Shown here: positions 8,132-16,587 of the stretch, piece by piece
Numbering within the stretch: the stretch's first letter is position 1
Layout of the letters: every line of letters starts with the position of its first letter
NCBI GenBank assembly: GCA_016929395.1
Contig: JAFGIX010000026.1
Span: 1 to 37,396 of the forward strand
Origin: Candidatus Zymogenus saltonus
GTDB lineage: Bacteria; Desulfobacterota; Zymogenia; Zymogenales; Zymogenaceae
Length of the DNA stretch: 37,396 nt
Direction: 5' to 3'
Position numbers and translations under genes: made by a program
Notes under the pieces: generated by a model
Database searches by the model: none
What the model saw: the letters and a program-made list of their open reading frames with translations, nothing else
Told to the model about the DNA's origin: nothing

Positions 8132-8542
8132 CTACATACCTTCAATAAGGGTTTTGTAAAAACCAGTAAAAACATAAATTCCGATTATTACAGTTCCTAT
8201 TATGAAGCCGATCCAGCAAAAAGCTTTCGCTGTCTTCGCCTCCTCCATTGCCTTGACATAATCTCCCCTGTTTAAAAACATCTTCGCCCGGGCAGCGAAA
8301 ATAATCGCGACAATTCCAAAAGGCATACAGCAAAAAACCGTTATAAAGATTGCGAAAACAAGATAAACATCAATGTTGCACGGTACTTTTCCAATTAAAC
8401 GATCCTGAGTATATTCCGGAATATTATCCGGGATATCCTCTACCTGTTCCTCCACCTCTTCGATATAATCCAGGGGCGCACCGCAGTACTCGCAAATAGT
8501 TCTCTCCGGCTTGCCCACTCTGCCGCAATAGGGACACTTCAT
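8132..8542 (-). CDS. Zinc-ribbon + CD225/dispanin (IFITM-like) membrane protein, copy 4
   Basis: A 136-residue intact paralog. The zinc ribbon uses C3, C6, C17 and C20 (CPYCGRVG...CEYCG). A longer acidic linker (about residues 26-50, rich in E and D) follows. The CD225-like region then reads YLVFAIFITVFCCMPFGIVAIIF, ARAKMFLNRGDYVKAMEEAKTAKAF, and a C-terminal helix (WIGFIIGTVIIGIYVF). GAGG lies seven bases upstream of the ATG. It is the first gene of the paralog array and has its own putative promoter at 8626-8652, just past the ATPase operon terminator. The function is unknown; the zinc ribbon may bind zinc, nucleic acid or a partner on the cytoplasmic face. Confidence 0.75.
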   Translation of the reverse strand: MKCPYCGRVGKPERTICEYCGAPLDYIEEVEEQVEDIPDNIPEYTQDRLIGKVPCNIDVYLVFAIFITVFCCMPFGIVAIIFAARAKMFLNRGDYVKAMEEAKTAKAFCWIGFIIGTVIIGIYVFTGFYKTLIEGM

Positions 8543-8625
8543 CCTATCCTCGTTTTCTAATTGACATGAACAACTGCAATTTTCTAATTTGCGGCTTATG
8601 ATTAGATAGCCTTAAAAAAGATACG

Positions 8626-8652
8626 ATAATATTTCACTAATTGCAATGTCAA
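8626..8652 (-). promoter_or_regulatory. Putative promoter for the zinc-ribbon/CD225 array
   Basis: Minus strand: perfect TTGACA (8647-8652) and TATTAT (8626-8631, five of six) with a short 15-base spacer. It sits 16 bases beyond the ATPase terminator and reads into copy 4, leaving a leader of about 75-80 bases. The spacer length is suboptimal. Confidence 0.4.
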
Positions 8653-8667
8653 AATAAATTAAAAAAC

Positions 8668-8695
8668 AAAAAAAACGGCCTTAAAATAAGACCGT
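8668..8695 (-). terminator. Rho-independent terminator of the V-type ATPase operon
   Basis: On the minus strand ACGGTCTTA and TAAGGCCGT form a 9-bp stem (one G-T wobble) with a three-base loop, followed directly by eight T. It lies about 235 bases after the subunit D stop and just before the promoter of the next unit. Confidence 0.75.
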
Positions 8696-8929
8696 CTATT
8701 TTTTTGATTTATGTTTTTAATTCAATTATCGGAATGCCACCCCGTCATCCAATCAAATCCCATCGGTAACCATCCCCCCTGTTCCCCCCATCCCCCATGT
8801 CCCAAAAAGAGGCCTACCCCCCCTCCGCAAACAGAAATAAGACCGACCCCCCACCCCCCAATCTAAACCTCTGCCCGATCCCCCAGTCCAAACAGCCACC
8901 CAACCGCCCGATTCCCCGGCGCCCGCCCG
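8696..8929 (-). other. Long G-rich 3' untranslated stretch after ntpD
   Basis: Between the subunit D stop and the terminator lie about 230 non-coding bases. On the transcript strand they are strongly G-rich, with repeated runs of four to nine G separated by short T/A-containing loops. No open frame with a ribosome site or conserved-looking protein was seen. The stretch is one of the clearest examples of the post-stop G-rich tracts in this window and could form G-quadruplexes. Confidence 0.5.
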
Positions 8930-9550
8930 CTACTTCGCCCTCACGATGTCCTTTACCTTCATCAGGCGGGAGAGGTTGCTTCTCTCCATCTCGTCGAGCT
9001 TTATGGTTATGTATCTCACCGTCTCCTGTATGTTCGGGATGAGGACGTATTCGAGGGCGTTCACCCGCCTTCTGGTCTTTACGAGCTCCTCCGCCAGAAG
9101 CTCCGCCCGTTTCTCGTTCTGGGCGAGTTTTATCATGTCGGAGAAGAGCTTTCTCAATGCCACTATGTAGAGGTCGAGTTCACCGGACGTCCCCGAATAC
9201 CCGTAGCAGATGGGCGGCCCCTCGATCTTGTATGAGATCTCGGGGACCTTGACGTTCATTATCGACATTATCGAGACTTCCATCTCGATCTTGACGGAAG
9301 GCAGCGTCAACGCCTCCTCGACCCGCTCCGGCCCCATGAAGGAGTTGATGTGTATGAATCGCCCGAGCACCCCCGAGAGCTCTTTCTCCACCTTTGCCCT
9401 GATCTTCCTCGTCTCCTCGATGATCTCCATGAACCGGCGCATCAGCTCGTCCTGCTTGTCCTTCAGGAGCTTGTGGCCCCTTTGGGCGACCGCGAGCCTG
9501 CGCTTCAAGCGCATAAGCTCCATCCTCGTGCTGTTGACGTTAAGTTTCAT
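8930..9550 (-). CDS. ntpD: V-type ATP synthase subunit D (central stalk)
   Basis: A 206-residue coiled-coil protein, the rotor shaft that couples the A3B3 head to the membrane ring. The family N-terminus is clear (NSTRMELMRLKRRLAVAQRGHKLLKDKQDEL), with two long helices at the termini and a globular insert, and the C-terminal coiled coil ends KVKDIVRAK. Length matches the family (about 205-215). It is the last gene of the operon, 358 bases after subunit B. In most organisms B and D are closely linked, so the long spacer is odd. The ribosome site is weak (GGAA). The stop is TAG. Confidence 0.93.
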   Translation of the reverse strand: MKLNVNSTRMELMRLKRRLAVAQRGHKLLKDKQDELMRRFMEIIEETRKIRAKVEKELSGVLGRFIHINSFMGPERVEEALTLPSVKIEMEVSIMSIMNVKVPEISYKIEGPPICYGYSGTSGELDLYIVALRKLFSDMIKLAQNEKRAELLAEELVKTRRRVNALEYVLIPNIQETVRYITIKLDEMERSNLSRLMKVKDIVRAK

Positions 9551-9908
9551 CTATTCCAGATAAAGATAGTGTTCTATAAAAAAACCACACGACCGAAAGT
9601 CTGTTATCAATTAACAGTCTATTCCCGTCCCCGACCATATATCCCCATCTCTAACCACCAATTCCCATATCTAATCATATAAAATAACCGCCCCCACTCC
9701 CTGTAGCCCCATGCCTCTATCCCCCCTAATAATACCCGACCGTATAAAGCGATCACCCCCATCCCCCTATTTATCAATCCCTATCTAAACCCCATTCAGC
9801 CCTTCTTTTGATCTGGCCCCCCTTAATCTTTCGTGCTGCATCCCCTCGTATCCTGCCCCCCCCCACATATAAACAACCCAACATATCGACGGCCCCTGTC
9901 GACAGTGA
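9551..9908 (-). other. 358-base spacer between ntpB and ntpD
   Basis: No gene is apparent. On the transcript strand the first 270 bases after the B stop are rich in G runs (up to ten) with short T/A-containing loops. Near the D start the composition turns AT-rich and holds an inverted repeat (CTGTTA/TAACAG, 9601-9617). No convincing promoter or terminator was found, so ntpD is probably still read from the upstream transcript. Confidence 0.45.
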
Positions 9909-11306
<1,398 letters not shown>

Positions 11307-11325
11307 TTTTTAATCGATGCCTCCT

Positions 11326-13104
11326 CTACATATATATCTCGTCTTTGGCGTAGGTCTGAGAAATCAACTCGAGCTCGCTGGTAATGGCGTTTTTTATCTT
11401 TTCTATCTCCCCGGCCTTCCCTTCGGGGACATACTTGGCTCTCGCAATCTCCTCCTTTACCTTCATGTTTGCAATCCCATCGAATGATATGCCCTTTTCG
11501 AGGGCCTCCTTTGAGTTGTGGTGGAGGAAGAGGATAAGCTTCATGATGTTGGTCATCTTGCTCGACGAGCAGTAGCTGTCGACCTCGTGGAAGGCGTTCT
11601 GGTGGAGAAAATCCTCCCTCAACGACCTTGCGGTCTCGAGGGTAAGCCTGTCGTTGTCCGACAGCGAGTCTACGCCCACGAGCTTTACTATCTCGGCGAG
11701 CTCCGCCTCCTCCTGCAGGATCTTCATCGCCTCCTGTCTTACCTCCACGATGTCCTCGGCGACCTCCTCCCTCAGGTTCTGCTCGATGTTTTCATGGTAG
11801 AGTGAGTAGCTGTTTAGCCAGCTGATCGCGGGAAAGTGGCGCTGGTAGGCCAGCTTGTCCTCGAGGCTCCAGAAGACCTTGACGACCCTTAAGGTGGCCT
11901 GAACGACCGGGTCGGAGAGGTCTCCTCCGGGCGGGGACACGGCCCCGATGGTCGAGAGGCTCCCCTCCCTGTTTCCTGAGCCGAGCGTTATCACCCTTCC
12001 GGAACGCTCGTAGAACTCCGCTATCCTGGTTCCGAGGTATGCGGGGTAGCCCTCCTCGCCGGGCATCTCCTCGAGGCGTCCCGATATCTCCCTCATAGCC
12101 TCCGCCCAGCGGGACGTGGAATCGGCCATTACCGCCACGGAGTATCCCATGTCCCTGAAGTACTCGGCTATGGTGATTCCGGTGTACACGGAGGCCTCCC
12201 TTGCGGCCACCGGCATGTTCGAGGTATTAGCCACGAGGACCGTCCTGTTGATCAAGGCCTCTCCCGTCTTCGGGTCTTTGAGGTGGGGGAACTCCTGGAG
12301 GACGTCGGTCATCTCGTTTCCCCGCTCGCCGCAGCCGATGTAGACGATCACCTCTGCGTCGGCCCACTTTGCCAGCTGGTGCTGGATAACCGTCTTTCCG
12401 CTCCCGAAGGGGCCGGGCACGCAGGCCGTTCCCCCCTTGGCCAGCGGGAAGAATGCGTCCACGACCCTCTGACCCGTGGTCAGAAGCTTGTCCGGCTTGA
12501 TCTTCCTCTTGTAGGGCCTCGGGACGCGAACCGGCCACTTCTGCATCATGGTGATCGATTCATTCCCCTCTTCGGTCTTTACCTCGCATACCACGTCCTC
12601 GACCTTGTACTGGCCCGACTTGATCATCTTGATCTTGCCGGAAACGTTCGGCGGAACGAGGATTTTTTGTACGACGGCCACGGTCTCTCTTACCTCGCCC
12701 AGGATATCCCCCGGCTCGACCTCATCGCCTTCCTTCGCCGTGGCGACGAAATCCCAGACCTTTTCCCTGTCTAAGGCCATTGCCTCCACGCCTCGGGTTA
12801 TGTAGTCGCCCACCGCGTCCTTGATGACGCTTAAGGGACGCTGAATCCCGTCGTAGATGGATGTGGTCAGCCCGGGGCCAAGCTCCACCGAAAGGGGCAT
12901 GCTGGTCGGATACACGGGGTCTCCCGGGCCTATCCCCCCGGTCTCCTCGTAGACCTGAATAAACGCCTTGTCCCCGTGAAGCTCGATAATCTCTCCTATT
13001 AATCCTTCATCGCTTACCTTCACCACGTCAAACATCTTTGACGTGCTCATCTTATCCGCAACCACCAGGGGCCCGGACACTTTGGTAATTATTCCCTTTT
13101 CCAT
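11326..13104 (-). CDS. ntpA: V-type ATP synthase subunit A (catalytic)
   Basis: A 592-residue catalytic ATPase subunit. The Walker A loop GPFGSGKT at 231-238 is the V-type form. GERGNEM follows, and the [27 protein letters not shown] stretch is diagnostic. The A-type non-homologous insert (about residues 115-190) is present, which separates it from F-type beta subunits. The N-terminal barrel begins [16 protein letters not shown]. Length fits the family. It follows subunit F (NtpG type) after 190 non-coding bases with G-rich tracts, and runs into ntpB. Confidence 0.97.
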   Translation of the reverse strand: MEKGIITKVSGPLVVADKMSTSKMFDVVKVSDEGLIGEIIELHGDKAFIQVYEETGGIGPGDPVYPTSMPLSVELGPGLTTSIYDGIQRPLSVIKDAVGDYITRGVEAMALDREKVWDFVATAKEGDEVEPGDILGEVRETVAVVQKILVPPNVSGKIKMIKSGQYKVEDVVCEVKTEEGNESITMMQKWPVRVPRPYKRKIKPDKLLTTGQRVVDAFFPLAKGGTACVPGPFGSGKTVIQHQLAKWADAEVIVYIGCGERGNEMTDVLQEFPHLKDPKTGEALINRTVLVANTSNMPVAAREASVYTGITIAEYFRDMGYSVAVMADSTSRWAEAMREISGRLEEMPGEEGYPAYLGTRIAEFYERSGRVITLGSGNREGSLSTIGAVSPPGGDLSDPVVQATLRVVKVFWSLEDKLAYQRHFPAISWLNSYSLYHENIEQNLREEVAEDIVEVRQEAMKILQEEAELAEIVKLVGVDSLSDNDRLTLETARSLREDFLHQNAFHEVDSYCSSSKMTNIMKLILFLHHNSKEALEKGISFDGIANMKVKEEIARAKYVPEGKAGEIEKIKNAITSELELISQTYAKDEIYM

Positions 13105-13294
13105 TGACGAACCAACCTTTTTATCTGTTATTTACATACAGTTCCATTTATGGTTTTTTTCTAAAAGCCCCCTCCGCCTTTATCATTCCAGACAATCCCG
13201 GATAGCCGATTTAAAGCGCCCCCCTCCCCAACACCCCCCAACAAACTCACCCTCTCTACCCCCCATCCTTACAACGATCCCGGGACCATCAAGA

Positions 13295-13639
13295 TCAGCC
13301 GGTTTCCTCTTCGTCCTCCTTGGACGATATATGGGAGCCCACGGCCCTCACGATAATATCGTCCAGCTTCTTAAGCCCCAATCCCATGCTTCCCGATGCG
13401 TCGGGAATTGTGACAACGGTCGGAAACGGCCTCTCGGAAAGGTCTTCCAAGAGGTCGGAGACGGTCTCAGCCATTCTCTCCGTGATAAAGAGGACCATGA
13501 CCTCATCCTTTACCGCCTTGACAACGGCCTCCCTGACCTTATCGGGCGCCGGCGTCATAACGGCGACTCCAAGGGCGGAAAATCCGAGCACGGAATCCCT
13601 GTCCCCTATGACCGCCACCTCTACCTTACCATCAGACAT
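13295..13639 (-). CDS. ntpG: V-type ATP synthase subunit F (NtpG type)
   Basis: A 114-residue central-stalk subunit with a Rossmann-like fold. It opens KVEVAVIGDRDSVLGFSALGV, the usual start of subunit F, and ends in an acidic tail after GSMGLGLKKLDDIIVRAVG. It overlaps the end of subunit C by eight bases and has GAGG within the C gene, so translation is probably coupled. In the hirae naming this subunit is NtpG. It binds subunit D and regulates rotation. Confidence 0.9.
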   Translation of the reverse strand: MSDGKVEVAVIGDRDSVLGFSALGVAVMTPAPDKVREAVVKAVKDEVMVLFITERMAETVSDLLEDLSERPFPTVVTIPDASGSMGLGLKKLDDIIVRAVGSHISSKEDEEETG

Positions 13640-14696
13640 ATCCCAGCCTCATCTTTATATCTTGTGCGGACAAATTGTTCTCCTTGGCGATAAACACGGT
13701 CCTCAACTTCTTTATCTCCATCATCTTCTGGTAATGGTACGCGAGGATAATCTCGATTCCGAAGTTCAGGAGCTTGGTCCTTTCGATCACCCTTGTAAAC
13801 TCGTTATTTATCATGGCCTCGAAGCGGAAGAAGGAGTTCTCCCCTTTCAGGTAGGGAACGCCCTCTCCGACAAAATCGCCGTACTCGGTGTTTGAAAATA
13901 TCGTCTCTATTCCGTCGAGCTCCCTCAAGTAAAGGTCGCTGAAATAGGCCAGGGGGAGCCCGCCGTCCTCGATAAAGCCCCTGGTGAACACCGGCTGCGG
14001 CTCTTCCTGCCACCTGGCCCTAAAAAATGTGAGGATATTGGTGATATCCACCTCCATGGTCAGGAGCTTGTAGAAGAATAGGAGCCTGGCCTCTTTGACC
14101 TTATCGATGATATATTTGAACATGGCCCTGTCGACGACAATATCGATATCCATGGGATTGGCCGAGGCCTCGTAGGCCTTCTTAGCCTCAACCGCCGTAT
14201 TTCTTAAATAGTTTTCCAGCTCCTTGGACTGTTCCGGCTCTTTCGCCTCCTGAAAAATCATATCCGCCGAGAAAAGCCCAAGTCGTGAATAGGCATTCCC
14301 CTGCTCCTTTTCTCCGAAGATCTCTTTCAGGGCCAGCTTTAGGTTGAAAAAATCGTTCCGCAAAAAGAGGAGATCGGTTATGTCTTTGTCCTTTGTAAGC
14401 TCGTTGATTATCCCCTTTATCCTCTCCTCCTCCTCCCTCAACATTACATTGGTATCGAACTCATAGAGGCCGCCGATGTCTTCCTGATACACCTTGGCGT
14501 AATCGGTATCCCCAAGCATGGAGAAGATGTCTTCAACGCCTCTTGCCTCTGCAAAGCGGAGATAGCGATCCGGGGCTATCATGCGAACCTCTATCGAGCG
14601 GATATACCCCGCGGCGTAGGCGTATCTCGGGTCGCTTCCCCACTTCCAGTCGCCAAAGGGGACGTTGTTATCGAGGTCTAAACCATTTTCAATCAT
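13632..14696 (-). CDS. ntpC: V-type ATP synthase subunit C (d-type, ring cap)
   Basis: A 354-residue, mainly helical subunit that links the central shaft to the proteolipid ring (the homolog of eukaryotic subunit d and Thermus subunit C). Typical features are YAYAAGYIRSIEVRMI near the N-terminus, internal duplicated helical bundles, LLFFYKLLTMEVDITNILTFFRARW about two-thirds along, and an end of IKMRLGYV. The match is by overall character and operon position. The ribosome site is weak. It is separated from subunit E upstream by 562 bases of repeats and G-rich sequence, an unusual break. Confidence 0.88.
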   Translation of the reverse strand: MIENGLDLDNNVPFGDWKWGSDPRYAYAAGYIRSIEVRMIAPDRYLRFAEARGVEDIFSMLGDTDYAKVYQEDIGGLYEFDTNVMLREEEERIKGIINELTKDKDITDLLFLRNDFFNLKLALKEIFGEKEQGNAYSRLGLFSADMIFQEAKEPEQSKELENYLRNTAVEAKKAYEASANPMDIDIVVDRAMFKYIIDKVKEARLLFFYKLLTMEVDITNILTFFRARWQEEPQPVFTRGFIEDGGLPLAYFSDLYLRELDGIETIFSNTEYGDFVGEGVPYLKGENSFFRFEAMINNEFTRVIERTKLLNFGIEIILAYHYQKMMEIKKLRTVFIAKENNLSAQDIKMRLGYV

Positions 14697-15258
14697 TGTA
14701 AAACCTAATATTTTTCAGCTTTGCATGTTATCTCAGCGAAAGCCGTATTTCATTCCTTATATGTCATTATCGTGCAAAAAGGACCTGCTCTCTTTTCTGG
14801 ATTCCCAATCGAGTTGGGAATGACAGAATAATATCTACTTGATTACCGATCGAGCCGTGAATGACAGCATAGACTCCCAGTCAATTTAGGGATGTCAATA
14901 TATGTCATTCCCGCGGAAGCGGGAATCCATATCGGTATCTTTTCTCTTTCTGGATTCCCAATCAAGTTGGGGATGACAAAACAGACCCCCTATTAAACCG
15001 GGAATCACAGGGCCACAGATTTTAAAATATCCAAGTCAAAATCAACAAAACACCGCCCCCCTTACCCTGCCCCTCACTACCCTGCAAAACATCCCGCAGA
15101 TCCCTATCTCGTACCCTCCCCCGTCCGACCATCCCCGAAACCGACTCTCCCCGTCCCGACACCCTTCCCCCTCGCAATACACGATCCCCCCAACACGACA
15201 CCCACCCCCTGCATAGTAGACTACATCCTTCCCGCTCAACCAAACTCCGGCGATACCA
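14697..15258. other. 562-base spacer inside the ATPase operon (repeats plus G-rich tract)
   Basis: No gene is apparent between subunits C and E. The part next to C (about 14790-15010) holds five or six copies of a palindromic repeat. The part next to E (about 15040-15250) is G-rich on the transcript strand and follows the E stop. An apparent small reading frame there is low-complexity G/R-rich and lacks a ribosome site. No promoter was found for ntpC. Confidence 0.5.
14797..15010. repeat. Cluster of palindromic 'GGATTCCC...GGGAATGACA' repeats
   Basis: Clear copies are at 14797-14826 and about 14953-14979 (CTGGATTCCCAAT...TTGGGAATGACA), with the opposite orientation at 14903-14929 (TGTCATTCCCGCGG...CGGGAATCCA). 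Degenerate copies lie at about 14839-14867, 14874-14899 and 14988-15008. Each is itself a hairpin. The same family fills 32868-33294, so it is a dispersed REP/REPIN-like element. Its position inside an operon suggests insertion after the operon formed. Confidence 0.8.
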
Positions 15259-15864
15259 TCAGCCGAACAGGATCTCCATCAACTCCCCTTCGAGTGTCAG
15301 TCTCAACTCCGAGAGGAGCACATCAAGACTCAGGTTTATCTCCGTTCTCCCCTTTGAGAGGACAAGGCCCCCATCGATATCCCTGGTCTCGTCGGTAACC
15401 CTTACCTCCCCCTTGAAACCCTCTTTTTTCAGCCTTTCGTTGAGGTCATTGTTCCACGCCTTCAGATTGCCTTTGAGGCGGGATGCATCCTTCGGCGACA
15501 GCATTATCACCTCGTCTCCCACGGCGCCGTGTTTCACGACCAGCTCCGTAAGAAGGTTGAGGTATCGATCCTCCGGGAGGTTAAGGAGGCCATTCTTGGC
15601 CTCGGTGAAGACCTCGTTTAGGATCATCTCCTTTTGGCCAAGGACGCGTTTTCTGCCCTCGAGCCTCGCCGAGGAGACCCTTCTCCTCACGATCTCTTCG
15701 GCGTCCACCTTTGCCCTCTTTACGGCATCATCCTTGAGCTGCCTTTCCTCGCTCGAAAACTTACCCCTCAGGCGATCGAGCTCCTCATCGGCCCCTTTGT
15801 TCACACCATCGGCGGTTTTCCGGGCCTCGTCTATGATCTTTTTGACAATATTATCAAGGGACAT
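15259..15864 (-). CDS. ntpE: V-type ATP synthase subunit E (peripheral stalk)
   Basis: A 201-residue peripheral stalk subunit. The N-terminal half (about residues 1-90) is a charged helix predicted to form a coiled coil with the small stalk subunit at 18924-19241. The C-terminal globular domain contains the family-typical VKHGAVGDEVIMLSPKDASRLKG region and the DGGLVLSKGRTEINLSLDVLL strand-turn motif that anchors the stalk to the head. Length is normal. AGGTGA lies four bases before the ATG. Confidence 0.88.
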   Translation of the reverse strand: MSLDNIVKKIIDEARKTADGVNKGADEELDRLRGKFSSEERQLKDDAVKRAKVDAEEIVRRRVSSARLEGRKRVLGQKEMILNEVFTEAKNGLLNLPEDRYLNLLTELVVKHGAVGDEVIMLSPKDASRLKGNLKAWNNDLNERLKKEGFKGEVRVTDETRDIDGGLVLSKGRTEINLSLDVLLSELRLTLEGELMEILFG

Positions 15865-15932
15865 AAAGTCACCTACACTCTTTAGTGAAAAAAGTCGCCA
15901 TCGTTAGCACGATGAATCGCTCAAAACCACGC

Positions 15933-16481
15933 TTAAGGTATCGGAATCTGCTTTATCGTGATACCGTTGAGCATCAGTATGGTTATAAGGAGTCCCAGAA
16001 TGGCGTATGTCTCAACCATGGCGCCGTAGATGACTGCCCTCATCATAGCATCGGGACGCTTTGCGGCCATGCTGACACCGGTGGCGCAGACCTTGCCCTG
16101 GTTTATCCCTGAAATCCAGCCGGACAGACCGGTCGATAGGCCGGCGAACATGACCATCCAGGCCTGACTCATAGACAGGTCGTACATCATTCCTTCCTCG
16201 GGGCCGCCGATCAGCCCGACGGCGTTCAGGATCAAGAAGGCGCCCAAAAAGCCGTATATACCCTGGGTCCCTGGAAGCGCCACGAGGATCAAGAGGTTTC
16301 CGAACTTGTCCGGGTCTTCGGCGAGAACGCCGTTGGCCACCTGGGCCGCATAGCCGATGCCTATGGCCGAGCCAAATCCGCCGAATATTACCGAAATAGC
16401 GGCGCCTAAAATGGGCAAAGACCATTCAGGAACCGTTAATAGATACATATGGTCTTTCAAGATCTCAGTCAAAAACTCCAT
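15933..16481 (-). CDS. ntpK: V-type ATP synthase subunit K (proteolipid), Na+-type ion site
   Basis: A 182-residue proteolipid with four transmembrane helices in two homologous hairpins. The ring of these subunits carries the translocated ion. The ion-site residues known from Enterococcus hirae NtpK (Leu61, Thr64, Gln65, Gln110, Glu139) are all found in register: LPGTQG with L69, T72 and Q73, NQGK with Q128, and VETYA with E157. Q-to-E spacing is 29 residues in both proteins. The second hairpin has the glutamate; the first has Gln in its place, as in NtpK. A loop of about ten extra residues (GGPEEGMMYD) lies between the hairpins. I infer Na+ (or Na+/H+) coupling; this needs biochemical proof. 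CGGAG lies nine bases before the ATG. Confidence 0.93.
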   Translation of the reverse strand: MEFLTEILKDHMYLLTVPEWSLPILGAAISVIFGGFGSAIGIGYAAQVANGVLAEDPDKFGNLLILVALPGTQGIYGFLGAFLILNAVGLIGGPEEGMMYDLSMSQAWMVMFAGLSTGLSGWISGINQGKVCATGVSMAAKRPDAMMRAVIYGAMVETYAILGLLITILMLNGITIKQIPIP

Positions 16482-16587
16482 AATCTAAACTCCGAAAGGT
16501 TACTTGTTAAACGATTTTCTTAAGCGAAATCACATTTTAGGATACATAAAGAAATCTATCCCGATTCTCTTCCATTTATAGAAACAG

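Noticed and set aside
15022-15243. Small G/R-rich reading frames in the E-C spacer
   Set aside because: Low-complexity translations of a G-rich tract with no ribosome site; several overlapping frames are equally open, which points to composition rather than coding.
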